Positions 23,846 through 38,535 of a stretch of 64,000 nt of DNA are shown here, piece after piece (the stretch's first letter is position 1; every line of letters begins with the position of its first letter). The DNA is from Rhizoctonia solani (lineage: Eukaryota; Basidiomycota; Agaricomycetes; Cantharellales; Ceratobasidiaceae): positions 849,501 through 913,500 of the forward strand of contig NC_057372.1 of NCBI RefSeq assembly GCF_016906535.1, read 5' to 3'. The position numbers were made by a program, and so were the translations under genes. The notes under the pieces were generated by a model. It was not told the origin of the DNA, searched no databases, and saw only the letters and a list, made by a program, of their open reading frames with translations.

Positions 23846-24909
23846 GTTGTTGTTGTAGCTGGGCGCGGTCTGAAACAGTTGGGCGGATCGATGAATTCTA
23901 TTCACAAGCCACAATTGTTGCGCTGGCTCTCGCGTGTGCTAGAATCTGGAGATGAGGGAGCGTGGTGTTGTGACGGCAAGACCAGAGAGAGGAGGGGTCG
24001 GATCCTGGGCCGATTAGAAAAGGTGTAAAGGAAGAGGAATCTTATTCAGGTCAAACCATCAAATTTTGGCGTCCGTGCGCAATATTAGAAAATTGCAATC
24101 GGAAGCAATCAGGTCACTTTCTTACACTAGACCACAAAAGTCTTGTAGAATGAACATGCCTGTCAGTTCTCCCCACAACTACTGCAAATAAAATTCAAGA
24201 TATTTTTATTATAGACAAATATACAGTAGCTTCCTGAGAAACCTTGATATTAATCGTCTTTAATCGATTCAATTTGAACTTATGGTTCAGTGCGGAAATC
24301 GTTACAGTGTCTCGCATCTGAAATGTCTCCAAAGCATATACGTACACCCTCAATACCGGTTCATGTTATTGCATTCCAAATATGTTGTCATGTTGTCCAT
24401 AACCCCGTCCGATGTCTATCCGTAACGCCCCGGTTAAAAGACAATCCCGCCTTTGTCTTCCGCATTCAGCCATGGGTTTAAGAATACGCCCTCAAGTTTA
24501 TTAACATCCAGTAAATAGCAGGCACCTCAAGCTTCCCATTTCTACTGGAAACACGTATCAAATTTTAACTCCTGTATTTTACTTATAGAATTAGAAGAAT
24601 CATAAACGAAAGGACGCAATATACAGGTTGGACCAAATCATAAAGAAAAATACACAAGGTGCATGCAGGGGCAGCGAACAAATCATGCAAAATTAGACAA
24701 ATGATAGGACAATTGGTGGAACAAGTCAAGTCATACGCATAGAGAACGCGACGCCTGAGAAACGAAGGTAGGCAACGCTGTCAAGAAACATTGATTTATC
24801 GAACAATAAAATAGCCGGTTTCCGAAAATAATATATAAACAAGCAAACGATCATTAATGTTACTTCCCTGAAATTTGATCCATTTTTGGGACAATAGCCA
24901 ATTGAGGGA
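23846..24909. other. Intergenic between HMG paralogues, 1.06 kb
   Basis: Promoter side of paralogue A and 3' side of paralogue B. The frame at 24726-25223 on the minus strand overlaps the end of paralogue B in another frame and is a shadow. AT-rich; no repeat or RNA gene recognised. Confidence 0.35.
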
Positions 24910-27101
24910 CTATCCGGTCTTTTGTCCCTCGCGCGCTGGACGACCCGAGTCAGCGTCTTCCTTTTCTTCAGGCGGAGTGTTGGTCTTTGTTCGCTGGCGT
25001 TTTGACGCTGGCTCCCCTTCGGTTTCCGACAACTCTCGGATGGGTCCAGGAGTCGACTCTCTCGGTCCTGGCTGTAACGAGTGACCGAAACCCAATGAGC
25101 CGATACTCGGGAGTCGAGTCGATGACGGGCGAGGTTCCGCATGCCCAGGGTAGGCACGACCACCCGGAGGGGGTATGGACATTGAGCCATACAACCTCGG
25201 AGAGTGCGATGGGGTGTAGCCATGTCGCGAAAGAGAACGCTCCATTCTTATTGGCACCTCTTGTGGTTGTCCCCCGTATTCCTGGGTGGTTCTTCTTCCC
25301 GGACGGCTTTCACCGCTAGCAGACAATCCAGCGGCTGATGGTCCTGAGAAAGATGAACTGGTCCGAACCGAGCCGCGATATTCATATGAACCGGATGTAC
25401 TTGGAATATCCTGTTGTGAGGTTACCCTACGAGCCTTTTGCGGGTCTGACTCGGCATCCGATGGCTCCGGCGATTGACGAGGGGATGAACCAGGTGGAGA
25501 GTCGCTTACGCCTGTTGTCGCGAGGAACGTGCCTTCCGATCCCTTCTGTCCCTCCTCTGAATTGGAGATACTTGCCTGATATGCAGCAAGCTCCGCAACC
25601 CATCGATCTTTCTCAATATTGGCGTAGTCTTTATACCGCTATAGGCACATCAATATGAATGTTCGAACCTCCCATCAGACCGATATCATACCTGACGTTC
25701 TGAATTAGACAGTGTCTTCCACGTTGCTGCGATTTCCTTAACAAGCTCCGTCGGAGAATGGGTCGGGAACCGGGCTCGCATAGACTGTTATGACGCAACT
25801 TCAATTAAATATTGCCAAAACGGGAAGTGAGTGATCTTACCTCTCTGATTTCGTTTTGGTATACGATATAGGCCGGAGGTGGCTGTTTCGGCGCATTGGG
25901 ATCTTTCGGTTTCTTCTCCTTGCGATTCCTGGTGGACACCGGAACCGGTCCCCGAGAGTGAAGAGCCCTGGACTTGGACGAACCTGGGCCTGATGAAAAA
26001 ACGACGATGCTAGGGCCGGTGGCAGGTTGTGGCAGGCGATCTTCATTACGCGCCGCTCCAACTCCCACTCTTCCCCTCGGCAAAAACACGCGAGCACTAA
26101 GGCTTTCTTCCATCGTATCAGCGGACCGCTTCAGTGGACGACGGAGGGGTTGGTCGCTTTCAGATGGCGCTTCGTGGGCCTCGAGTTGCGGACTGCCTTC
26201 CAGACCGGTGTCGACTTCGCTTTCGTCGCCATAATCCTCCGTGTCTGTAGGCTGGTGTCGTTTGCGCTTTGCATGTTTACCGCTTGAAGTATGATGTTCA
26301 GATGGTGTAGGCACGACACCAACCCCTCGGCGGCTTGGAATTCCTGTCTCACGAACTCCGCCTGATCCGGTTCCAGATGCCGCGCTGCTCGGGCGTTGCG
26401 AAGGATATGGCGAATGCCCAGTGCTCGAGTGCATAGAAGCTAGCGACGGATGTACCCCTGACAAGCCTGCGGCGTGGAAAGTGGGAACCGCCGGAGGGAG
26501 CATTGGTCCCGAAGGATACGAATGTGTCGACCGCCGGTACCCCTCAGTCCCCTGAGCGTTCGACGGTGAGCCAATGCTCTCAACTTGAGCCGTGGTTGAT
26601 GGCGGATCGGACCGATCTGCGCTACCGGATCCTCTGGAAGATAAGAGGCCGCTAGGTTGACGATGTGCGAGCACTTCAGACGCGGTTGACCGAAATGAGA
26701 GTTGGCCGACGAATCGAGTGAACGAATCGAAAATGTCGGCGCATTGCCGCATTGATGTGGATATTTCGGTGAGCTTACCGACGAGCTAGATCGCAAAATG
26801 AACATGTTAGTTTGGCTCGAATTACAATGGTTCAAGTTGAAGTTGAAACAAATATGCTCAGTCGCGAAACCGATGGATTGAAAAGGAAAGGAATATGCGA
26901 GTGTGGAATATATTCCGGAACTGTGGCGCTCTCTACACTTAATGAAGAGAGGAAGTATCAAATACGACTGTCTCGCAGGAGGAAACGAGTTACAATGGTA
27001 AGGCGTATATGGACTTAACGGGTGAGCAGACTTACCTCGGCTTGTTTCTCTTCAAATTCCTCTATCGACGGCCCCTCGGGCTGGCGGTCGCTACTGGCCA
27101 T
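24910..27101 (-). CDS. HMG-box transcription-factor-like protein (paralogue B)
   Basis: Starts MASSDRQPEGPSIEEFEEKQ. After an intron comes LVGKLTEISTSMRQCADIFD, clearly related to the matching exon of paralogue A. A long disordered Ser/Pro/Gly-rich region (about residues 60-280) includes a basic patch KHAKRKRHQ. The HMG box is KEKKPKDPNAPKQPPPAYIV, YQNEIRESMRARFP, LVKEIAATWKTLSNSERQRY and DYANIEKDRW. The C-terminal half is again disordered (Ser/Pro/Arg), ending SKRQRTKTNTPPEEKEDADS. Several introns, all in frame where checked. It may act in nuclear regulation; targets are unknown. It differs from A by long disordered flanks and lack of the acidic tail. Confidence 0.8.
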
Positions 27102-30510
<3,409 letters not shown>

Positions 30511-30622
30511 TCACTAGTAGTGTAAACATTGCTTGGTAGAATCTTATGGACTATGTTATGAATGCACTTAAAATAAGGATGCTTTGAATGTAGAAATTTG
30601 AGGTTTGGTAATTGCGCGCCGA

Positions 30623-32367
30623 CTACTGTAGGTCGAGTCCAAGTGTCGTCTCGATGAGCACTTGTTGACGAGCGGAATGAAATCCTTCCTCCCCCAACCC
30701 CTGGAGGATGGAGTGGTATTTCTCGACATCACTCAAAAGAACCTTAGATCCACCACACACAACGAACACCACCACGGGGCGTTTGCCACCCCCTGTCAAT
30801 GTGACTATGTTAATACACGCGCTTGAGGGCAGGGTTTTAACTCAAACCTGATTTGGGGACGAGTTTCTCAAGCAGACCCGGAATATATGCGGGCGCCAAT
30901 GTGGTTGCACATGCTAATTCTGTAAGCATCTTGTGTTCGTCTAACTCGGGGAGATCAGTTTATGTCATATAAGACTTGCAGAAACGTAACTTACCCAAGA
31001 ATCCAAGGGTTGATCGCATGGCAAGCTCGTCTGGGATACTCACTGAAGTCAAACCGCCAAATTTAGTCGGGTCCAGAGTTGCTCTATCTTTCCGAGCAAG
31101 TCCCATTTCAAGCACCGATTGTGAGGGAGAAGAAGCACCAAGAGAAGCGGCCTTGGATGTGATAGCTGGGAGTTTCGCTACAGCCACTTTGGCTCTCTGG
31201 CGGCACTAGTTAGACAAGGCGGTCGTAGAATCGTCGGCTCATACCTTCACGTCAGGAGTTAGCACCGGATGGGTCGAGACCACGACATCGTCTGGGATAT
31301 AACTTTGGCCGATTGGATCATCCCTATTTGCAAGTAGCGACATGTGATAACAGTTGGCTCCGATTGTTTCAAGGGCAATGACTTGAGCTGGTGGCAAGGT
31401 GTCAATAAGAACCCCGAATCCAACAGTGATCAAAAATATCGTTGTTATAGACTTACTACGATCCCATCCGATGCTGTTGGCTCCGAGGAGCACCCCGCCC
31501 AGTAGCCCAGCACCCCCAACACTGCACAGAATAGCATCTGGTGTAGTCCCATTTGGCAGTTGTCTATCAATTTCATGAATGAGCGTGGAATGCCCCTCCC
31601 ATAATACTGGGTGATCTACGGAAGGAAATTTATCAATCAGAGGATCAAGTACTTCTGGAGCCTGGGTTGCAGGGGAGACCAACCATATGCGGGAACAAGT
31701 ATGCTAGTAGCTTTTCGTCACTAAGAATTATATTGAAAGAGATGACACGACACTCACGCGAGATCATTCCGTGAGCAGAGCAACTCAGCACTTGCCAAAG
31801 CCTCAGAGTAGTCAGCGCCACCAATAACAACGTCCGCTCCAGCCGCGATAAGTGTTGGTTGAACTTGGTACGCGGCAGCTGGGATGTAGATCTTGGTATT
31901 TACACCTAAAAATAAGGATATACGTGTTAAATTACTATTAGAATTTTAAGCTTGGTGCACATTTACCTAGTGCCTTTCCTGCCCATGCCAGTGCCAGTCC
32001 AGCATTTCCTCCACTGGCCATTACGAGAAGAGTGTTTGAGCCATGTTGTTTGACGGCTTGCGCGGCGAATAAGGATATGCCTCGATATTTGAATGATTGC
32101 GAGGGCTGCAAAGACTACGCGTACGTAGCCCAGTGCAGTGAGTAGAGGATAGAGCGCCGAATATTGTAGTGATAGATTAAAGTGAGCACGTACTTCTAAC
32201 TTCAAGTATATGTCATAGCCGAGTCGACTTGACATAAGAGCAGAGAATATTAGTGGAGTTTCTATATGCATTGGATTGTTAGGATCGATAAGAATCCTGG
32301 CCGGTCCAGTCGAAAACTCATCCATGGCATTCGCCGGTCGTGGTGATACTGCGTGGTGATACTGCAT
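30623..32367 (-). CDS. L-serine/L-threonine dehydratase (PLP fold type II), copy 1
   Basis: CHA1-like deaminase releasing pyruvate or 2-oxobutyrate and ammonia. Seen in order: HIETPLIFSALMSSRLGYDI, the PLP-lysine segment PSQSFKYRGISLF, the cofactor loop VMASGGNAGLALAWAGKAL, GADVVIGGADYSEALASAEL, YDHPVLWEGHSTLIHEI, the phosphate-binding loop CSVGGAGLLGGVL, VIALETIGANCYHMSLLANR, AVAKLPAITSKAASLGASSP and VFVVCGGSKVLLSDVEKYH. Key catalytic features are complete and no frameshift was found. Met 32367 is used; an internal Met at 32325 is possible. It lies head-to-tail with copy 2, 310 bp away, evidence of tandem duplication. Cytosolic role in serine/threonine catabolism is inferred. Confidence 0.88.
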
Positions 32368-32677
32368 GGTGACAGTTCTACTCTATTAAAATGGGGAGAT
32401 AAATAGCCTTCTCGGATTCTGGATGATTTATCATCATGGCTTGTGTTGACTGAGTCATGTCTGAGACGGCTCACGCATCTCAACGTTAAACATTCTAGCA
32501 TTTTCCTTGGCTCGCGTGGGAATAATCATTGAAGCCCCCAACAATCCTATGTTGAGTGATCTGCTTTATAATTACTAGGGACAAGACAAAGATTGTTTGA
32601 AATCGGGGGAACCGGTTCGTCCGTGAGTACTAGTGTATCTAATGTAAACAAGGAGTGCCTAGTCCTATTGTGATACC
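32368..32677. other. Spacer between tandem dehydratases, 310 bp
   Basis: Short promoter/terminator spacer between the two same-strand paralogues. A minus-strand frame into 32501 extends copy 1 in another frame and is not supported. Confidence 0.35.
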
Positions 32678-34373
32678 TCATGAAAGGCCAACGGCGGAAC
32701 CTATCATTATTAGGTTACGTGCGTCGTGTGTTTCTGCATTTCCCAATAACATATTACGATAACCCTCTGTGTCGTGAAATGTGGCCTTGGATCCACCGCA
32801 TATGATGAATACGACCACAGGACGAGGTTGTTCCAAGGCTGTACTCCGACCCGTTTAATAACACCAAACTACCTGTTTTGTATGAAACGTACTTTTAGGC
32901 AAGAGCTTTTGTAGAAGACCAGGGGTGTATGCCGGGCTAAGTGTAGCTCCGCATGCGAGTTCAATCAATAGCTTTTGTTCGTCTGTACTTAAAATCATTA
33001 GTGTCAAGGTAAATCAATTAGGCTTCACTAACCTAGAAACCCAAGTACAGCTTGCATAGCTATCGTATCTGGAACGCTTACTGCAATGAGCTCTGGGCAC
33101 GCTAGGCCTATTTCGAGCGTTGTTTGTGAAGGCGACCTGGCACCAAGCGAGGACGCTTCTGATGTAATGGCTGGTAACCTTGCCAGGGTCACTTCTGCCT
33201 TTACCCGAACCAACGGTTAGCAATGGCTTTAAGTTCAAGCCAGAAGTGTTGTGTACCTGTGAGGTTCGACCTGTGAGTGATTGTGACTTGAGCAGTGCCA
33301 CATTATCAGGAATGAGCAAACGAGATGCAGGGTTGGGTGAGTTTGCCAGTAGAGAGAGATGGTAACAATTGGCGCCGTGTGTTTCGACTGCGACCAGTTT
33401 TGCTTGGGGCCATTCGGTAGGCACATGCGCATTCATGTGATGCAAAAAACTCACTGCGGTCCCACTCCAGCTCGTTGATCCCTTGAAAGACTCCTCCCAG
33501 AAGGCCTCCGCCCCCTACGTTACAGACAATAGCGTTTGGAGCCGCTTTATTCGGAATTTGTCGAGCTATTTCATGTATCATTGTTGAGTGGCCTTCCCAC
33601 AACGTGGGGTGATCTATAAATCCATTTATTAATTTATACGCCTCGTTCATTCAGATTTTCGACACAGGTTTACCATAAGAGGACATTAGAACTCTGCTCG
33701 GAGGAGTTATAGTGATAATAAATTATATTACCACCCATAAGCAGCACTTACGTTTTCGGTTTGTTCTTACAAAAAGCTTGAGCGGCCAACAATGCATCCG
33801 CATAGTCCACGCCTCCTACGATAACCTCCGAGCCAGCCATGTCTAGCTCTGCTTGTACTCCAACCGCCGAAACCGGTATGAAAACCGAGGTACGAACATC
33901 TTAGATTAAAGTTATATAGGCTTTTCGGTATAATATATTACTGGCTGAAACTTACTAAGACGTTTGCCAGCCCATGCTAGTGCAATCCCAGCACTCCCGC
34001 TTGTTGCAGCCACAATATGGACTTCAGAGCCATGTTCTTGGATAGCTCGGGAGACAAATAATGATATCCCCCTGTATTTGAATGATTGAGACGGTTGAAG
34101 GTTCTGATTTGACTTGATGAGTGAAGGTATTGTAAATGGATAAATACGCACCTCCATTTTTAGGTACACCTCATAGCCTAATCTGGAAGACATGACAGGT
34201 GAATAAACTAGTGGAGTTTCGATGTACAAAGGCATATCGGCACTATCAATGTTGGTCATAGTTGTGTCCATAGACTGCTGTTGGTCGAGGTCGGTATAGT
34301 GTACACATGCTATTTCCCAAGATTGTCTGACTCGTGCGCTTATGAAATCCTGATCAGCTGCGATTAACTTCAT
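32678..34373 (-). CDS. L-serine/L-threonine dehydratase paralogue, copy 2, with altered PLP loop
   Basis: Same architecture as copy 1: LYIETPLVYSPVMSSRLGYE, PLP-lysine segment PSQSFKYRGISLF, GSEVIVGGVDYADALLAAQ, YDHPTLWEGHSTMIHEIARQ, NVGGGGLLGGVFQG, LVAVETHGANCYHLSLLANS, LARLPAITSEASSLGARSP, VFIICGGSKATFHDTEGY. The intron layout largely matches copy 1. The cofactor-ring loop reads VAATSGSAGIALAWAGKRL: the Asn that contacts the PLP phenolic oxygen in this family (SGGNAG in copy 1) is Ser here. All splices checked keep the frame, so it looks expressed but functionally diverged. The stop of the next gene upstream lies 11 bases from the Met at 34373. An internal Met (MDTTMTN) is an alternative start. 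Confidence 0.85.
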
Positions 34374-34384
34374 TTGATACTCAT

Positions 34385-35546
34385 TTAATCGCTAATCACA
34401 TAACTTGTTGAGTCTTTCAAACTTCGGGCGCGCTCGTTCATGTCCCATCCCACACCTACTCCTCCACTGAAATCAATCCTCATGCCGTTGTCGATGTTCA
34501 ATTGGAGTTCCCACATGTGCGTTGCTTTCACTCGCCAAGAATCTCCTCTAGAAGTCGGTCAGTATTAACACACAGTAGAGCTTGGAAGTACCGAAAGACT
34601 TACGTTGCGTCACCATATACGAAAACTTGAGGGCTAACCAAGCGAAGAGTCTGATCCTTTGTACTTTGATAGTCCCATACCCATATCCTACCACCGTTAT
34701 AAACCTCCTAAAAAACTGTGTTAGTTCCTGTTCTTGTACATGTGGACTGCTGGACATGTACCTGAAACCCATCTTCGTCAATCAGTCTATGGCCCGGTTT
34801 AATTCGCTTGGGGGCGTTATCCGACAGAGAAGGCGATGGCGCGATCGATGGGTCGTTGAACAACCGAAGTAAAGTTATGTTCGAGGCATTGGATAGCTTA
34901 TTCCGCAAGGTATGGTATACCTCCTTATTCACTGGGTCGACTATAGTGAATAAGGCATCTGATTCATAGCAGATGGGCTTTGATCCTGCATCGGCCATTT
35001 CTTCATCCTCATTCCGTTGGCTGGTTTCTTCTCCTTCTCCTTGACCTTCCTCCTCCTCTTCCTCGTCGCTATCGCTGTCACTTTCCATTTGGGCGTCTGG
35101 AAGATCACCGAAGGATTTTCGCTCCAAGTCTTCCAGGGTAGTCAGGAATGCATTCCATGTGGGTTCATCTTTGGAGTCAAGGTGGGTGCGAACGACGATT
35201 CCGCGGGTGCCGATGATGCGACTGTCTTTGAGATTCGGGATGTCATATGGATCTGGTCCCAGTTCAAAGGATGCAGGGACCTCCATCTTCATGGCCTTCA
35301 AATAATTACTCAGTAATTGACCAAGCGGGTTATTCTTGTGAGCTTACGCTACTAATTTGCTCGTGCTTTTGGGCTTTATTGAGTGTCCAAAATTGCTCAA
35401 CTACCTCGAGCTTTAGCTGACGGCGACCAACATGCGGTTTATTAGATCTCGCATTGACATAGCCTAGCTGTACTTTACGATAGTCAATGAGGCATACTGC
35501 TACTACGGATAGTGCTCACAAGCAAGTATCTTTCAATTTGGTTCAT
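34385..35546 (-). CDS. Unrecognised acidic-linker protein
   Basis: I do not recognise the family. Exon 1 encodes MNQIERYLL; after a 57-base intron the frame continues LGYVNARSNKPHVGRRQLKL, VVEQFWTLNKAQKHEQISS, then MKMEVPASFELGPDPYDIPN, GTRGIVVRTHLDSKDEPTWN and a highly acidic linker (Asp/Glu/Ser, about 45 residues). It continues with SDALFTIVDPVNKEVYHTLR, GGRIWVWDYQSTKDQTLRLV and a C-terminal HMWELQLNIDNGMRIDFSG, ending SYVISD at 34385. The two globular parts either side of the acidic linker look conserved rather than random, so I think this is a real nuclear or cytosolic protein. It is directly upstream of dehydratase copy 2 on the same strand. Confidence 0.6.
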
Positions 35547-36212
35547 TTATTGGTAGAAAGTTGGAAGCTGTAGTTACGTGATAGTGCAGGTATGTCATAA
35601 TCACGTGAACATAGTCGAATCGGCCAGTTCCAACATAAACAGATCAGATAAATATAACAGCAACCCACTACTACAATGAATGAATAGCCCTCAGCCTAAC
35701 TTTCGCGAGTTTGGTGCCTACAAGCATATTCGACCCTGGGGCAGCTGTAAAATGCGCTGTGGACATAAATTACATACATGCCTGGATAACAAATTGCAAA
35801 TAGTGAGGGTCGTGCCTGAGATCATTCTTGGCAAATTTCTTATCTCTGAGTAAAAATAAGCGCTCGGCCCGTCAACCGAACAGCCGGCGGCTAGATTGGG
35901 TGCAACCAGAGTGTTGAGGGCGCGCCCAATGCCGACAAACGGGGCAGAGAGGCTCCTTGATCGAGGAGCGTAGTGTTATCTTTATAGGCGACGGGGTTAT
36001 ATAGATGTTGCTCGCGGAAATTAGGTTCAGAGCGGGTTCTCCAGATTTACATAGTTTCAGCCATGGCCCAGGCTGATAGATAAGAGCCGCTTCGTCCCAA
36101 TCTCGCTTCGCCCGTGCAAAACCGACGTCAATAATGTGGGCCCCAAGTTTCAACACATGGCAGCACTCTATATAGCCCAGAACTCAACCGTCTCCTCCAA
36201 AACCTTCATCTA
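35547..36212. other. Intergenic, 666 bp (divergent promoters)
   Basis: Divergent spacer between the acidic-linker gene (minus) and the ammonium transporter (plus). A minus-strand frame 35872-36156 has no recognisable domain. The stretch just before 36213 should be the ammonium-transporter promoter, probably nitrogen-regulated, but I could not identify a convincing GATA-factor cluster. Confidence 0.35.
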
Positions 36213-38282
36213 ATGGTCACCACCATGGAGTCACTCAAGAGGTCTGTAGGCACTATCCATGCCCGTAAGTATATATCCTTTTTACCTACCCGGCACCCCT
36301 GTTGCAGAAGTCGCGGCATGCTGCTGCTGATTGTTCCTTGTGGTCTGGTTGGACGATAACCGAGGCTCTGTACCCCATGTTTTGAATCTTCTTGTTCACT
36401 ATAATAGCCAAGAGTTACGTATGCTGATAACCCTTTCTGCGGCTTGATAGGCCAGTCCGAAGAGTAGGTTTCCTACAATAGGCTGCTGGAGAGGTGACTA
36501 ATATGATTTTGTTTTAGAGCCCCTACATTTGACCGAGGAGATATATCGTTTATCATCATTTGCGGGGCTTTAGTCCTGTTCATGGTCCCCGGACTTGGCT
36601 TCCTTTATTCTGGCAAGTTTCACACTACACAGTCAGAACAAGGCTAACTGTGACACACAGGTCTTTCTCGTCGCAAGAACGCTCTTGCTCTGCTATGGGT
36701 TTGCGTTTTCTCCAACGCAGTCATCATTTTCCAATGGTACTTTTGGGGATACTCTCTCGCTTTTTCTGCGACGGCTACAAACGGGTTTATCGGTGCGTTT
36801 CGATGGAGTTAGTCCTCAGCCCGCGACTAACCAACACACAGGCAATCTCAGGCATTTTGGTTTACAGCATGTCATGGCCGACCCGTCACCAGGCTCTCCC
36901 CTCATTCCTGACCTACTCTATTCATTTTACCAGCTTGAGTTCTGCTGCGTTACAGTTGCCATCTTGATGGGTGCAGTGAGTGTTATAGGTAGCTTATGTG
37001 GCAAACGTGTCTCATTTCATTCAGGTCGCAGAACGTGGTCGGGTAATGCCAGCAATGGTCTTCGCATTCTTGTGGGCAACACTTGTCTATTGTCCTGTGG
37101 CGTGCTGGGGTTGGAATGTCAATGGCTGGGGATTCAAGTGGGGTGTTCTCGACTATGCCGGTTCGTCCAAACGAGAACCCCGTTAAGAAATCTTCTAACA
37201 AGTTGAAATTGTTCTAGGTGGAGGACCTGTCGAAATCGGCTCTGGTGTCGGTGGTCTGGCATTCTCCTGGGTACTTGGTCGCCGCAAGCAGAGCCAGCTC
37301 ATGAATTTCCGCCCGCATAACGTGTCCCTCGTCGTACTGGGAACATTTATGCTCTGGTTCGGGTGGCTGGGCTTCAACGCTGGGTCGGCCTTTGGTGCTA
37401 ACCTCCGCGCTGTTCTCGCTGCATGGAATACTAACATTACTGCCGCCTTTGTGAGTAATATAACTCCTACTTTTTTACGCTCGACTGATCTTTTTCATAA
37501 AACCAGGCTGGAGTTACATGGTGTTTGCTCGATTTCCGTCTGGAACGCAAGTTTACTATGGTCGGTTTCTGTTCGGGTACCATTGCTGGCCTCGTTGCTG
37601 CCACTCCCGCCTCTGGTTTCATTACCCTTTGGGGTAGTGTTGTCCTTGGTGTCGTCACCGGCGCAGTGTGTAACTACGCAACCAAGAGTAAGGATTTATC
37701 TAGATTTCATACCTTGCACATATACTAATATCATACACGCGTTCAGTCAAGTATTTGATTGGTATTGACGATGCCCTCGATCTGTTTGCTGAGCACGCTA
37801 TTGGTGGTATTCTCGGCCTTCTCGCCAATGGCCTCTTTGCGGACACGGCTCTCATCGCTCTTGATGGCGTCAACACGGCTGTGCCAGGTGGATGGATCGA
37901 ACACAACTACAAGCAACTCTACATCCAGTTCGCCTACGTCTGTGCTTGCTGCGCATACGTCTTCGTTATGACTGCTATTCTCGCCAAGATTGTCGACATT
38001 ATTCCATTCCTCGGCCTACGTGCTACAGAGGATGGCGAGATCCTTGGTATGGACGACGATCAAATTGGCGAGTTTGTGCAAGACTTTGTTGAAGTTCGCC
38101 GTGATTTCGATTCATGGAATGCTCCAGCATCGGGCGCCAATGGATTGCACCAACGCTCTAATGGACATGACATTGCTGCAGGTGATCGACATGGTGTTCC
38201 AGATCACTCCGCAAGGGACGAGCCTCGCGCCCAGTACGTTCCTGAGACCTCTAGTGGGTCTCACAACGAAAAGGTCGAGTAA
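36213..38282 (+). CDS. Ammonium transporter, Mep1-type (AMT/MEP family)
   Basis: Plasma-membrane ammonium channel/transporter of eleven TM segments. Visible: FDRGDISFIIICGALVLFMV, VPGLGFLYSGLSRRKNAL, IIFQWYFWGYSLAFS, FYQLEFCCVTVAILMGAVAE, CPVACWGWNVNGWGFKWGVL, YAGGGPVEIGSGVGGLAFSW, NFRPHNVSLVVLGTFMLWFG, FNAGSA, GFCSGTIAGLVAATPASGFI and DLFAEHAIGGILGLLANGLF. The first pore His of the twin-His pair is Glu (PVEIG), as in yeast Mep1/Mep3, while the second (AEHAIGG) is kept. The cytosolic tail (about 100 residues) is hydrophilic. Start 36213 (MVTTMESLKR) or 36225. Exon 2 is only 13 bases (model: CARQSEEAPTF region) and is less certain. Frame intact through all later exons. Confidence 0.92.
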
Positions 38283-38535
38283 GAGGCAGATTTCGGCCTT
38301 GAGCGCTGTTATATTTTGGAGATGTTGTGATGTTATACTAGTTAATTGTTATGTCTGAGGAGTGTACGGGATCTTTTTTTCTTGCTTCTATTATTGCTGT
38401 CTTTCCCTGTCACTCTACTGTCCGTGTTTTGTTGTTTAGTAGGTCGGTGCATTGTGTGTAGATCATATACAAAAGGATAAAGGCTGTTTCAGCGTACAAC
38501 ACGGTGATATTCTAAGTCACCCTCTCAGAGCTATA

